NCBI RefSeq assembly: GCF_020618475.1
Contig: NZ_CP085335.1
Span: forward strand, 1,612,001 to 1,676,000
Direction of reading: 5' to 3'
Origin: Haladaptatus halobius
GTDB lineage: Archaea > Halobacteriota > Halobacteria > Halobacteriales > Haladaptataceae
Length of the DNA: 64,000 bases
Shown here: positions 15,841 through 24,530 of the stretch, one piece after another
Position numbering within the stretch: the first letter of the stretch is position 1
Layout: each line of letters opens with the position of its first letter
Translations under genes and position numbers: made by a program
The notes under the pieces: model-generated
The model's input: the letters and a program-made list of their open reading frames with translations, nothing else
Database searches by the model: none
Told to the model about the DNA's origin: nothing

Positions 15841-17469
15841 ACTAACTGCCTCAATACGTAGCGAAATCGCCATTTCGGATGAGGACACGACTCGAAAGAT
15901 CATCACGCCCCGGTTTTCGAAGACGAGCGTGTACCGCTTCGATGCAACGAGTGACCGACGCATCCGCGGTGATTGAGTGCGGTCGTCCCGCCGTATCGTG
16001 TAGTGGCCTTTCGGAACGTACACGTACTCCGGCTGGAACTGCGCGTCCGCGAGCGATCGCGTGAGACACTCGGCGTTCGAGCACGCCGACGTCGAATCGT
16101 ACAGCTCCTTCTGGTACTCGAACTGCGCGTTGCCTTCCCACTCGACGCCCCACGGGCTGATGAGGCTCGTTCGATTCGTAACGAACGGGAAGAGTTCCGC
16201 GGCGTCACCGAGCACCACGAATCGCGCGGATGGCGCAGTACGGTGTTTCACCCACGTCATGGCGCGCTGATCCTGGCGATCCATGTACGGCGCCGGGAGC
16301 ACGTGCTCGGTCTGCCCGTCGAGTTCGATATCGGTCGTCGTCAGCACGCCGAATCCGACGACCGAACAACCGAGCAAGACGACCACGAAAAGCGGGACGA
16401 GTCGGCGGTTCGACTCGACTCGAAACCGCTCTCGTACCGTAGGTAGACAGACGTCCACGATGAATACCGCCGCTGCCATCGAACCGGCCACGTAGAGGAG
16501 CCGATCCTGGACGAAGACATAGCCCGTCGATAGCAGCCAAATGGGCAGGAAGAACCGCCGCCGTCGGCCGAGAGACAGAACGCCCGCGACAGAGAGGACG
16601 TAAAATGGCCAGTGAGACAGCGACAGTAACGGGGAGACGAATGACTCTAAAAGGCGTGGGGCGCCGCCACCGAGACCGTCGTGCGTTCTCGCCGCTGTAC
16701 TGAAGATCGTCGGCCCGTGCATCGAGATAACCTGCCACCACCAGGGAGCAGCCAACAAGATTCCGCCGATTGCAACCATCACCCCGTGTCCGATCCCCCT
16801 TTGTGAGCGGTCGAAGAAGCTGAACATGAGGAGATAAGTGAGCCCGAAGAACGTCGCGTACACGGGATGTGTGAGTACGGTGAGCGCGAACAGGACGACT
16901 GATGGGAGAAGCCATCGCCGGTCGCCGGTTTTGAACAGGTGGAGTCCGGTGTAGAGTCCGGTCAGTACGAACAGGAACGCCGCCGCGCGGACGATGCCGC
17001 CCGCAGCCAGATGCCACTTCAGAACCACCGGCGTTACGAAGAGGAGCACCGTGGCAATGCCGGCGTGCGACGGTGATTCGAGGAGTTCCTTCGCCGTGTA
17101 GTAGTAGGGTACCAGATACGCGATGGTGATGAGTCCCGGCAGATATCGAGTGAGTGCGATCGGATCGATACCGACTCCGTCACGAAAGGCGGCGATCACG
17201 TAGAACATCAGCGGCGGGTACGCGAACGGAACCCCATCGGCGGTGTAGTGTGGAATCGTCCTCGGCAGGCGATACCCGTGTTCGCTAATTTGCTCGGCGA
17301 TTGCGAGGTACAAGCCCGCTCCGTGTACCGGATACGAATAAATCGCGAGATACGACAGATACACGCACCCCGCAACACCGAGCGCAATCGAGAGCCACGC
17401 TCGGTCGCTCTCGGCGAGCGTCCCATCGCCACCGAAGAATGCTCGGACGTGCGCCTTGCGCGAGGTCAT
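15808..17469 (-). CDS. multi-pass membrane protein, glycosyltransferase family 39-like
   Basis: Protein of 553 residues with about 10-12 membrane segments in the first 380 residues and a soluble C-terminal domain. The first extracytoplasmic loop (YSYPVHGAGLYLAIAEQISEHGYRLP) and PFAYPPLMFYVIAAF resemble GT-C fold enzymes, which transfer sugars from a lipid-linked donor outside the cell. The usual catalytic Asp or Glu of that first loop is represented only by E in AEQI, so activity is uncertain. The C-terminal part (about 395-550) is mixed alpha/beta. I chose ATG 17469 over the GTG at 17484. No other glycosylation genes adjoin it, though a flippase lies at 31 kb. Confidence 0.6.
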   Translation of the reverse strand: MTSRKAHVRAFFGGDGTLAESDRAWLSIALGVAGCVYLSYLAIYSYPVHGAGLYLAIAEQISEHGYRLPRTIPHYTADGVPFAYPPLMFYVIAAFRDGVGIDPIALTRYLPGLITIAYLVPYYYTAKELLESPSHAGIATVLLFVTPVVLKWHLAAGGIVRAAAFLFVLTGLYTGLHLFKTGDRRWLLPSVVLFALTVLTHPVYATFFGLTYLLMFSFFDRSQRGIGHGVMVAIGGILLAAPWWWQVISMHGPTIFSTAARTHDGLGGGAPRLLESFVSPLLSLSHWPFYVLSVAGVLSLGRRRRFFLPIWLLSTGYVFVQDRLLYVAGSMAAAVFIVDVCLPTVRERFRVESNRRLVPLFVVVLLGCSVVGFGVLTTTDIELDGQTEHVLPAPYMDRQDQRAMTWVKHRTAPSARFVVLGDAAELFPFVTNRTSLISPWGVEWEGNAQFEYQKELYDSTSACSNAECLTRSLADAQFQPEYVYVPKGHYTIRRDDRTQSPRMRRSLVASKRYTLVFENRGVMIFRVVSSSEMAISLRIEAVSTSNATAQIRT

Positions 17470-17787
17470 TGGTGCTGAGTACACCGACTTGCCCCGACGA
17501 TATTAGTCGTCGGGTTCCCGACTCGGAAGGAGGGGGTTCACGAACAGGCCCGCCTCACCTCCTCGCCGAACGCCCGGTCGTTACAAAAAACGGCACGAAC
17601 CCGGCGGCGACACTCGCCGACTCGTTTACGGAACCCGAAACAGCGGACGACACGGACGGCGTAGTTTACTCTTGATTCAATAGGCGTGGGGACGGCGAAG
17701 CCAAGAATAATACTACTGACGCTATCGGAGTGCGCCACGGTGCGCTACCCACGGGCGGATTCGACGAAAATGAGGTGAGAGTTACGG
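17470..17787. other. intergenic region, nothing recognised
   Basis: About 318 bases upstream of the GT39-like gene and downstream of the Ser/Thr-rich protein. Only short frames are seen. No palindrome or terminator is evident. Confidence 0.3.
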
Positions 17788-18639
17788 TCAGCAGTCGTCG
17801 GAACCTGAATCGTTCTGACACGAGGCGGTGCCGGAGTCGTCCGTATCGTCGCTCTCGGACGCGTTCGACTCGCCGGCGTCGCTGTCGGTCTGGGTCGTCG
17901 TCTCCTCGCTCTCGTCCGATGTCGTAGTGTTCTCGTTCGTCGTCGATGTCTCTTCGGACGTGGTGGTCGTTGTGGACTGATCGTCGCTCGTTGCGACCTC
18001 GTTGCCGTCCGAATCGAGCAGCGCGATCACGTCGGACTCGTCGTTGTTGATGACCTCGCCGTCGGCACCCAGTTTCCCGACCTCATCGACAAGCCCTTCG
18101 CGTGGACGTTCTCGCTCCTCCCGACGGGGAGGTCGCTTACGCACTCGCTTCTGACCGCGGTGCTGGTACTCGGCGGTATCAGGTACGTCGCCCGTCGCCG
18201 ATATCGACGGTTGCCGTGACGAGCGTTCGCCATCGGTTATCTCAGTCACCTCCTCGGAGATGCGGTAAAGCCCCTTCTTGACGGCGACGTTGAGAACCTC
18301 ACATTCTTGCTCTGACCGCTTCTGCCCTCTCCCGTCCACGAGACGCCGAAGAGTTTCATCGCCCACTTCGCAGGGCTCAAACTGACGCCGTTCGTAATCG
18401 CGGAGTTCGTACTCGTCGGAATCGCCGTCGGGGTTTGGATTACCGATGGAACGCCGGGTCTGACCGAACTTCGTCGACTGTGGCTCGCTTCGACGGAACG
18501 AACCGTCGAGAATCGATGACTCCGGTTTCGGGCGTGCGGATACTCCGTTCCTCAACGAGCAAAAAACGAACGAGACTTCCCGCTGGCCGTTTCTCAATGC
18601 GCAGTGAAACCGTCGATTACGTTCCCGCAGTCCGGGCAT
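17788..18639 (-). CDS. hypothetical protein with Ser/Thr/Asp-rich tail
   Basis: Frame of up to 283 residues; the true start is uncertain. The middle section (about 70-135, DEYELRDYERRQFEPCEVGDE and QECEVLNVAVKKGLYRISEEV) is helical and charged. A basic Arg-rich patch follows (QKRVRKRPPRREERERPR). The last 75 residues are low complexity, rich in Thr, Ser, Asp and Glu, ending in two Cys (SCQNDSGSDDC). Third-position GC supports coding in the middle and tail. The first 60 residues overlap a separate zinc-ribbon frame and may be spurious. Function unknown. Confidence 0.4.
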   Translation of the reverse strand: MPGLRERNRRFHCALRNGQREVSFVFCSLRNGVSARPKPESSILDGSFRRSEPQSTKFGQTRRSIGNPNPDGDSDEYELRDYERRQFEPCEVGDETLRRLVDGRGQKRSEQECEVLNVAVKKGLYRISEEVTEITDGERSSRQPSISATGDVPDTAEYQHRGQKRVRKRPPRREERERPREGLVDEVGKLGADGEVINNDESDVIALLDSDGNEVATSDDQSTTTTTSEETSTTNENTTTSDESEETTTQTDSDAGESNASESDDTDDSGTASCQNDSGSDDC

Positions 18640-18749
18640 GACACGAGTTCGGTACCGGTACTCTTGTGTCCAGTTGGGTCGCCAGTGCGGGTCGTCTGCG
18701 ACTGACCGCCACGACGGAGGTCAGAGTTACAGTAAGGGCACTCTTGCAT
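18594..18749 (-). CDS. short zinc-ribbon protein, hypothetical
   Basis: ATG 18749 to TGA 18594 encodes 51 residues with two Cys pairs: MQECPYCNSDL at the N-terminus and SCPDCGNVIDGF near the C-terminus. This spacing makes a rubredoxin-type or zinc-ribbon knuckle pair, likely binding one zinc ion. The second knuckle overlaps the beginning of the frame at 17788-18639. It might once have been the N-terminal zinc domain of that protein, now separated by a frame change; this is inference. Confidence 0.45.
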   Translation of the reverse strand: MQECPYCNSDLRRGGQSQTTRTGDPTGHKSTGTELVSCPDCGNVIDGFTAH

Positions 18750-18880
18750 GATACTCATCCACGCGATGCGTGGTAACATCTGACACCACAGGCGCGGTTG
18801 TGATAAACTTTGTGTCGGCAGATGCGCACGGAAATCGGACGACTGGAGCGGAACGGGGACGACGAGAAGCGGAACTCTCG

Positions 18881-19300
18881 TCAGGCGAGCGCCTCGCGGG
18901 CGTTCTCGACCGCGGCGTCCTTCTTCGCGGGGTACGCCTCGACTTTCGCGCGGAGGGTGATGCCCTGCCCGAGTTCGACCCGACCGCGGTAGGCGGCCTG
19001 CTTGTCGAGCGAGACGAAAAACGAGCAGTTATCGTCTACGCGTTGCTCTAACTCGTCGCGCACTCGTTCGATATCCGGGAGTTCGCGGAGTTTGTCGAGG
19101 ACGTGGCGCATCTCGTCGGCCGTCTCGACTCGCGCCGAGAGGACGAGGATGCGGTCGCCGTGATGGCCCTCGCTCTTCGCGCGCGCCACCTCGAACTCCT
19201 CGGGGAGGAAGGTTCGGAGGGCCGATTCGACGCGCTGGTCGTCTTCCGTGTCGTAACAGAACGCCCGCAGGTCGATGTAGTGGAACGGAACGCTGGTCAT
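18881..19300 (-). CDS. RNA-binding protein, COG1325 (exosome-linked)
   Basis: Protein of 139 residues matching archaeal COG1325 / PF01877, a small RNA-binding family often found with exosome genes. Typical features are the opening strand FHYIDLRAFCYDTED, the central LPEEFEVARAKSEGHHGDRILVLSARV, and FFVSLDKQAAYRGRVELG near the end. The length matches the family. It is adjacent to a small KOW-like gene on the same strand with a 25-base gap, probably one transcript. Confidence 0.8.
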   Translation of the reverse strand: MTSVPFHYIDLRAFCYDTEDDQRVESALRTFLPEEFEVARAKSEGHHGDRILVLSARVETADEMRHVLDKLRELPDIERVRDELEQRVDDNCSFFVSLDKQAAYRGRVELGQGITLRAKVEAYPAKKDAAVENAREALA

Positions 19301-19325
19301 GGGAGATCGGTTTCGGAGAACGGAG

Positions 19326-19514
19326 TTACGCTTCGTCGTCGACGCCTTCGAGGGAGTTCTCGGAGATCCCCGTCTCCTGTCCGTCTTCGAAGCTGATGGT
19401 GTAGGTGGCGTCGCCGAACATCGTTTCCATCACCTGCGTGACGGTTCCTTCCTCGCCGTCGTACTCGCTGTGTTTGTCGTGCAGGATGACGCGGTCGTCT
19501 TCGTCGAAGCTCAT
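19326..19514 (-). CDS. small SH3/KOW-like protein (DUF1918-type)
   Basis: Protein of 62 residues, nearly all beta. DDRVILHDKHSEYDGEEGTVTQV is followed by ATYTISFEDGQETGI, the pattern of a KOW or SH3-like barrel found in small haloarchaeal DUF1918-type proteins. Such barrels bind RNA or protein. No catalytic residue is expected. It lies just upstream of the COG1325 gene. Confidence 0.7.
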   Translation of the reverse strand: MSFDEDDRVILHDKHSEYDGEEGTVTQVMETMFGDATYTISFEDGQETGISENSLEGVDDEA

Positions 19515-19688
19515 ACCGGCGGATACCTCGTCCGTTCGTAAAAACCGTCCGATTCCGGAATGACGGCGACCGAAGGCTTATTTCGACCGCCAAAGTATTC
19601 TGGCATATGATTGGACTCTTCGCGCGTTCCGGAATCGGTTCATCTTCGCAGTCGCGTTCCTCGAAGTCGCGTCCCTCGCCTCCCGACG

Positions 19689-20255
19689 ATGACGCTCGAT
19701 GACCTCTGGTTTCTCGCCACCCAGGCGGAACAACACGCCGAGCAGGCCTACCACCGACTGACGGACGCCTACACGCGGTTTTTGGAGTTCGACCGCACCT
19801 ACGAAGTCTCCCGATATCGGTTCCGCACGCTCGCCCAACGCGTGTCCGAGACCGGCGCGCCGTACGGCGCACACACCGTCGTCTACCGACCCTCGGGCGA
19901 GATGCTACTCGTCTGGCACGAGGGCGTGGACATGTGGGTGCTCCCCGGCGGCGGCGTCCACGACGGCGAGTCGTACCGCGAGACCGCCGAACGAGAACTC
20001 TCCGAAGAGGCGGGGGTCGAAGCGGACTACGAGGGGTTGGCCATCGCAACCCGAACGTCGATTCGGTGCGGCGACTACTCGACGTGGGGCGTCCTGCCGG
20101 TGTTTCAGGCGCGGGCGGAGACGACGACGCCGACCGTGGATGACCCCGATGGCGAGATAACCGACGCGAGGTGGTTCGACGAACCGCCGGCGAACACGCG
20201 CGACCGAGAACAACTGGTGGCGTGGCAGGACGACCGCTTCAGTTCCCGTGGGTGA
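19689..20255 (+). CDS. Nudix hydrolase
   Basis: Protein of 188 residues. An N-terminal helical part (about 1-55, WFLATQAEQHAEQAYHRLTDAY) precedes the Nudix domain. The Nudix box spans about residues 87-110: GGGVHDGE, then RETAERELSEEAGV, with the REx2EE metal-binding residues intact. The enzyme should hydrolyse a nucleoside diphosphate linked to another moiety. Haloarchaeal members are poorly characterised. I take the ATG at 19689, where the conserved helix begins. It is convergent with the next gene and overlaps its 3' end by 17 bases. Confidence 0.85.
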   Translation: MTLDDLWFLATQAEQHAEQAYHRLTDAYTRFLEFDRTYEVSRYRFRTLAQRVSETGAPYGAHTVVYRPSGEMLLVWHEGVDMWVLPGGGVHDGESYRETAERELSEEAGVEADYEGLAIATRTSIRCGDYSTWGVLPVFQARAETTTPTVDDPDGEITDARWFDEPPANTRDREQLVAWQDDRFSSRG

Positions 20256-21063
20256 CGCCGTCACGCGAGTCTGCGTCCATCCGCCGAATCGCGCCGCGAG
20301 CGTTGCCCGACTCGTAGCCGAAGAACACGTCGTTGGCGTAGGCGTCGGCGACCTCGGTGGCGTGGATGAGGTCGTCGATGTCGATGTCCACCGCGTAGAG
20401 TTCGATGCTGAACGGGACGGAGAGCGCGTCTTCGAACCCGGTGGCGATGATTTCGAGCCAGTAGGTCGTGGAGTAGGCCATGTCGTACAGCGGGACGACG
20501 AACTCGTCCACGTGCTCCGAAAGAGCGTCTAAATCGAGTCCCGCACGTTCGTAGAGGTGTCCCGGATAGGGGTCGGGGTAGAGCGTGAGGTAGGTCTTCC
20601 CGGGGATTCGCTCGGTCGCGTCCGCCACGAAGTCGGTGATGACGCTCGCGCGCCACTCCCGCCGGTCGTCGTACTCGCTCGCGTCGAACTCGCGCTGGCA
20701 CTGCTCGCAGTGGCAGTACTCGGCGCGGGGGAAGCCCACGTCGTCCAGCCGCACGTCGGGGTTCGCCGCGGCGGCGTCGTCAACCATCTCCAGCAGTCCC
20801 TCGCGGTAGGATTCGCGGGTCGGGCAGACGTACCCCCAGTCGAAGTAGGGGCGGTCGCGGGTCGCCGGTTCGCCCTCGTCGTTCACTGGGACGAGCGACG
20901 GGTCGCTCTCCGCGGCGGCGCTGTCGCCGAAACAGGAGATCATGTTCACGCCCGACTCAACGGGTTCGGTCGCGCGCCCCGTCACGTCCTTCATCTCGTA
21001 GAACCCCCTGTCGAACTCGGGCCAATCGAGTTCTTCGGGGTTGCGCGTCACGACGCCGTACAT
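20239..21063 (-). CDS. uncharacterised protein, TIM-barrel hydrolase-like
   Basis: Protein of 274 residues. The order of strands and the motifs FDWGYVCPTRESYREGLLEMVDDA, DVRLDDVGFPRAEYCHCEQCQREF, KTYLTLYPDPYPGH and VDEFVVPLYDMAYST recall TIM-barrel proteins of the glycoside hydrolase type. These would place acidic residues at strand ends (D in LDDVGF; D in PLYDMAY). A CHCEQC cluster, which could bind zinc, lies near residue 118. Haloarchaea conserve this protein without known function. No signal peptide is seen, so it is probably cytosolic. Confidence 0.6.
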   Translation of the reverse strand: MYGVVTRNPEELDWPEFDRGFYEMKDVTGRATEPVESGVNMISCFGDSAAAESDPSLVPVNDEGEPATRDRPYFDWGYVCPTRESYREGLLEMVDDAAAANPDVRLDDVGFPRAEYCHCEQCQREFDASEYDDRREWRASVITDFVADATERIPGKTYLTLYPDPYPGHLYERAGLDLDALSEHVDEFVVPLYDMAYSTTYWLEIIATGFEDALSVPFSIELYAVDIDIDDLIHATEVADAYANDVFFGYESGNARGAIRRMDADSRDGVTHGN

Positions 21064-21191
21064 GTCTCGTCGGTTGGGGTTCGCGCCGGTAAGCCGTTTC
21101 GGACGGCGACGGTGCGTTCGACTCGTCCACCTTCAATCGCTTTCGTCTGCTGCCGGAATCCTTACCCCGTTACGAGCCCTCTAATCGTCCC

Positions 21192-21470
21192 ATGCTTCGA
21201 ACGCTACTCGGCGTCGTGAAGACCGGCGTGAGACTGCTGTCTACGATGGCATCGTCGTCGTCGCCCGCTGCACCTGCGCAAAGCGACTCCATCGACAAAC
21301 TGAACGTCCTGTCCCTACTCGCACAGGCGGGCTACGCGTTCCAGAAAGGGAACGCGAAGCGCGGCGCGATCCTGCTCGGCGCGGCGACCATCGCGCCGAA
21401 GAATCGCAAACTGTCGTACCTCGTGCAGGGCGCGCTCACGCTCGATTCGATCCGCAAGCGCCTCCGCTGA
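21192..21470 (+). CDS. hypothetical protein
   Basis: Protein of 92 residues. The N-terminus is a short amphipathic stretch followed by a Ser/Ala/Pro linker (MASSSSPAAPAQS). The rest is helical (LNVLSLLAQAGYAFQKGNAKRG, ILLGAATIAPKNRKLSYL, LDSIRKRL) and moderately hydrophobic, so it may associate with the membrane. No family recognised. It precedes the acyl-CoA dehydrogenase by 60 bases on the same strand. Confidence 0.55.
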   Translation: MLRTLLGVVKTGVRLLSTMASSSSPAAPAQSDSIDKLNVLSLLAQAGYAFQKGNAKRGAILLGAATIAPKNRKLSYLVQGALTLDSIRKRLR

Positions 21471-21530
21471 CGGGGATGAGAACCGAGCGGGATGGGAAAA
21501 GTAAAGGATTGACTGTCCCATTTTTCCGGT

Positions 21531-22673
21531 ATGGACTTCAGCCTCTCCGCAGAGCAGAAACAGATCCGAGATATGGTCGCGGAGTTCGTGGACGAGGAGA
21601 TCAAACCTCGCGCCGCGGAGATAGACGAGACGGACGAATTTCCCCGCGACCTCATTGACCAGATGGCCGACCTCGGCCTGTTGGGGATGCCGTTCCCCGA
21701 GGAGTACGGCGGGGCCGGACTCGACTACCACTCCTACGCCATCGGACTGGAGGAGATCTCCCGCGGGAGCGGCGGCGTTGGCACCATCGTCGCGGCCCAC
21801 ACCAGCCTCGCGGGCAACATGCTCTACGAGTTCGGGAACGAGGAGCAGAAACGGGAGTACCTCACGCCCCTCAACGAGGGCACCGACATCGGCGCGTTCG
21901 CGCTCTCGGAACCCGGCGCGGGAAGCGACGTTCCGGCGATGGACACCACGGCGGAGAAGGAGGGTGACGAGTACGTGCTGAACGGCGGCAAACTCTGGAT
22001 CTCGAACGGGTCGGTTGCCGAGACGGTCACCGTCTTCGCCAAGACCGACCCCGAGGCGGGGAACAAGGGCATCTCGTCGTTCGTCGTCCGCCCCGAGGAG
22101 GACGACGGGTTCTACGTCGAGGGCACTGAACACAAACTCGGCGACAAGGGCTGTCCGACCGCGGAACTCCGATTCGACGACATGCGCATCCCCGACGACC
22201 GCCTGCTCGGCGAGGAAGGACGAGGGTTCGTCCACGCTCTGAAGACGCTGAACGGCGGGCGAATCACCATCGCGGCGCGCTCCATCGGCCTCGCTCGCGC
22301 GGCGCTGGACGACGCGCTCGAATACGCCCAGCAGCGCGAGCAGTTCGACCAGCCCATCAGCGAGTTCCAGACCATCCAACACAAGCTCGCCGACATGGAC
22401 ACGAAAGTCAACGCCGCGAAGATGCTCATGCACCGCGCCGCCGACCGGAAGATCCGCGGCGAGGACTACATCAAACAGGCGGCGCAGGCGAAACTGTTCG
22501 CCAGCGAAATCTCCCGCGAGGTGGCGAACGAGGGCATCCAGATCCACGGCGGTTACGGCTACACCACCGACTTCGACGTGGAACGCTATTACCGCGACGC
22601 CAAACTGAACGAGATCTACGAAGGAACGAGCGAGGTGCTGCGGAACACCATCGCGCAGAACATGCTCGACTGA
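21531..22673 (+). CDS. acyl-CoA dehydrogenase
   Basis: Protein of 380 residues, the standard length. FAD-dependent alpha-beta dehydrogenation of acyl-CoA is the first step of beta-oxidation. The N-terminal helical domain starts FSLSAEQKQIRDMV. The signature FALSEPGAGSDVPAM lies near 122-136, followed by LNGGKLWISNG. The second signature (QREQFDQPISEFQTIQHKLADM) is near 265-286. The catalytic base is the Glu in YEGTSEV (about 364). The chain-length preference cannot be read. A repeat element follows its stop codon. Confidence 0.9.
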   Translation: MDFSLSAEQKQIRDMVAEFVDEEIKPRAAEIDETDEFPRDLIDQMADLGLLGMPFPEEYGGAGLDYHSYAIGLEEISRGSGGVGTIVAAHTSLAGNMLYEFGNEEQKREYLTPLNEGTDIGAFALSEPGAGSDVPAMDTTAEKEGDEYVLNGGKLWISNGSVAETVTVFAKTDPEAGNKGISSFVVRPEEDDGFYVEGTEHKLGDKGCPTAELRFDDMRIPDDRLLGEEGRGFVHALKTLNGGRITIAARSIGLARAALDDALEYAQQREQFDQPISEFQTIQHKLADMDTKVNAAKMLMHRAADRKIRGEDYIKQAAQAKLFASEISREVANEGIQIHGGYGYTTDFDVERYYRDAKLNEIYEGTSEVLRNTIAQNMLD

Positions 22674-22729
22674 GCGGTCGGTCGTTTTTCCACGGATTCG
22701 CGTCGACGTTCGGTTTTATCGAAGACGGA

Positions 22730-22837
22730 TTTTCCACGATGGCGCACGCTGGCGGTGCGGCGGGGTGGGACTGAAAGGGGCCGCCCGTTCGCGCTTGCGT
22801 GGTCGGCGAGCGACTGCGAGCGGGGGGGCTTTCGAGG
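22730..22837. repeat. intergenic repeat, copy 1
   Basis: Contains block A (TTTTCCACGATGGCGCACGC, then TGGCGG) and block B (GACTGAAAGGGGCCGCCCGT, TCGCGCTTGCGTGG), ending in GCGAGCGGGGGGGCTTTC. The arms CGCCCGTTCGCG and TGCGAGCGGGGG form an imperfect stem. It lies between the convergent acyl-CoA dehydrogenase and PadR genes. Related copies are at 36540, 40971 and 58050. Confidence 0.65.
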
Positions 22838-22946
22838 ACCGTTTCGTTCTAGCGTGAGTCACAAAGTCGGGGCTCGTTCGTAGCGAGCAGGGGTTTGCGA
22901 GACGGTAGCCACGTCCTCCGAGTCGGAACCACCATGGTGAAATCCA

Positions 22947-23222
22947 CTACCTTTCCACCCTCTCTCGCATCCACTCGAACTGCTCCCGAAGCGCGCTCTC
23001 CCCGACATCGGTCAGCGAGTAGACGTCGTACAACCCCTCGACGCGCTTCTCGACGTGGCCGCTCTCGACCAGTCTGTCGAGCGTTCCGTAGAACCGCTTC
23101 GGGTCAAGTGACTTGTCGTAGCGCGATTCGAGCCGCGTCTTCAATCGCTGACCGCGAAGTTCCCCGGCGTCGGCGAGGAGGATGCAGATATCGCGGCGAG
23201 TTCCGCTCTGGTGCCATCGCAT
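22947..23222 (-). CDS. PadR family transcriptional regulator
   Basis: Protein of 91 residues with a compact PadR winged helix. The N-terminal helices are SGTRRDICILLADAGELRGQ, the recognition region KRFYGTLDRLVESGHVEKR, and the wing and last helix YDVYSLTDVGESALRE. The long C-terminal dimerisation helix of larger PadR proteins is short here, as in haloarchaeal examples. I place the start at ATG 23222, before MRWHQSG. It diverges from the small gene at 23311 and may regulate it. Confidence 0.75.
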   Translation of the reverse strand: MRWHQSGTRRDICILLADAGELRGQRLKTRLESRYDKSLDPKRFYGTLDRLVESGHVEKRVEGLYDVYSLTDVGESALREQFEWMRERVER

Positions 23223-23310
23223 GTGGATGCATGCGGCGTCGTCCGTCACGTCGTTTTCCCTTGCAGACGGAATCGATAACTTCGACTGTTCCGCCGACGA
23301 ACCCACCGCC

Positions 23311-23580
23311 ATGACCACGCTTTCGGAAAACGGCGTCACGGCGCGCTACTTCGAGACCGACGACGAGCGCGTCCTCGAACTCTCCTGCGAGGGCCGCACC
23401 GCCACGGTCGCCCAGAACCGCGAGGGGTACGGCATGCTGAAGGTGCGCGAGACCGCCGACGGTTCGGAACTGGAGCGATACTACGGCTTCGACATGGCGT
23501 TAGACCACGCGGCGGAGCTGTTGGGGGTCCGTCCGACCGACCTTCCGGTTCCCGACCTCGCCGCGGATATGGGAATGTGA
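23311..23580 (+). CDS. hypothetical haloarchaeal protein
   Basis: Protein of 89 residues from ATG 23311, where the composition becomes protein-like (MTTLSENGVTARYFE). The pattern is beta-rich: RVLELSCEGRTATVAQ, MLKVRE, LERYYGFDMALDHAAELLG. It has no membrane segment or known motif. It starts 88 bases from the divergent PadR gene. Function unknown. Confidence 0.55.
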   Translation: MTTLSENGVTARYFETDDERVLELSCEGRTATVAQNREGYGMLKVRETADGSELERYYGFDMALDHAAELLGVRPTDLPVPDLAADMGM

Positions 23581-23717
23581 CTGATTTCGAATATATGCTG
23601 GAATGCGAGGAAGCGGGACCTCTCCAGTCCACGACGGTAGAACTCTCCGCAAAAAGAAACGATCGATGACATATACCCCCGCAAACCTTTTCTCCGGTGC
23701 TTGAGTGGCTTTCTGTA

Positions 23718-24530
23718 ATGGCTACCCTGAGCGACCTTCTGGACGACCTCGTCACTGGCGTCGACGCGGTGTTCCTCTTCTCTCCGAGTGGCTCGTACTA
23801 CGAGCGACTCGCCGACCACAACGAACTCGACATCGTGGTCGTCGCGCCGGACAACTCCGTCGGGGCGAACGAATACGTCGAACTTCCGTTGGAGTTCGAC
23901 AACGTCAAAGACCGCATCCGGTTCGGCATCGAGGGTGCGATAGAACAGGGCATCGCGGAGGACGGCGACGAACTCGCGTGCGTCGCGGGCATGTTCGAGG
24001 ACGGAATCGACACCGTCACCCGCGTTCGGGCGAACGAGGAGTCCCACTCCGGTATCTACGGTCTGTTCGCCAACTCGCGGGCCGACCCGGGGGTCATCCG
24101 CGACGTATTCGAGGTCGCCATCGAACTCGGCAAGAAAGGACAGAAGGGCAAGCCCGTCGGCGCGTTGTTCGTCGTCGGCGACGCCGGAAAGGTGATGAAC
24201 AAGTCGCGTCCGCTCTCGTACAACCCCTTCGAGAAGTCGCACGTTCACGTCGGCGACCCTATCGTGAACGTCATGCTGAAGGAGTTCTCGCGGCTGGACG
24301 GCGCGTTCGTCATCTCCGACTCGGGGAAGATCGTCTCCGCCTACCGCTACCTCGAACCCTCCGCGGAGGGCGTCGACATCCCGAAAGGACTCGGCGCGCG
24401 CCACATGGCGGCGGGGGCCATCACCCGCGACACGAACGCGACGGCCATCGTCCTCTCCGAGAGCGACGGCCTCGTCCGGTCGTTCAAAGGCGGTGAACTC
24501 ATCCTCGAACTGGATCCGGAGGAGTATTAG
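23718..24530 (+). CDS. dacZ: diadenylate cyclase (DacZ type)
   Basis: Protein of 270 residues that makes the second messenger c-di-AMP from two ATP. The C-terminal half is a DisA_N (DAC) domain, with the DGA motif in RLDGAFVISDSG (194-196) and the RHR-type motif as GARHMAAGAITRDTNA (226-241). The N-terminal half is the archaeal regulatory domain (LVTGVDAVFLFSPSGSYYER). I take ATG 23718; the upstream in-frame codons are not conserved-looking. DacZ has been studied in Haloferax volcanii, where it is essential and linked to salt stress. The stop codon directly abuts the start of an MscS-type channel gene, so the two are co-transcribed. Confidence 0.9.
   Translation: MATLSDLLDDLVTGVDAVFLFSPSGSYYERLADHNELDIVVVAPDNSVGANEYVELPLEFDNVKDRIRFGIEGAIEQGIAEDGDELACVAGMFEDGIDTVTRVRANEESHSGIYGLFANSRADPGVIRDVFEVAIELGKKGQKGKPVGALFVVGDAGKVMNKSRPLSYNPFEKSHVHVGDPIVNVMLKEFSRLDGAFVISDSGKIVSAYRYLEPSAEGVDIPKGLGARHMAAGAITRDTNATAIVLSESDGLVRSFKGGELILELDPEEY

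Noticed and set aside
21315..22547. 410-codon open frame antisense to the acyl-CoA dehydrogenase
   Set aside because: It is the mirror of a strongly conserved gene; high GC at third positions removes stops on the opposite strand. No motif.
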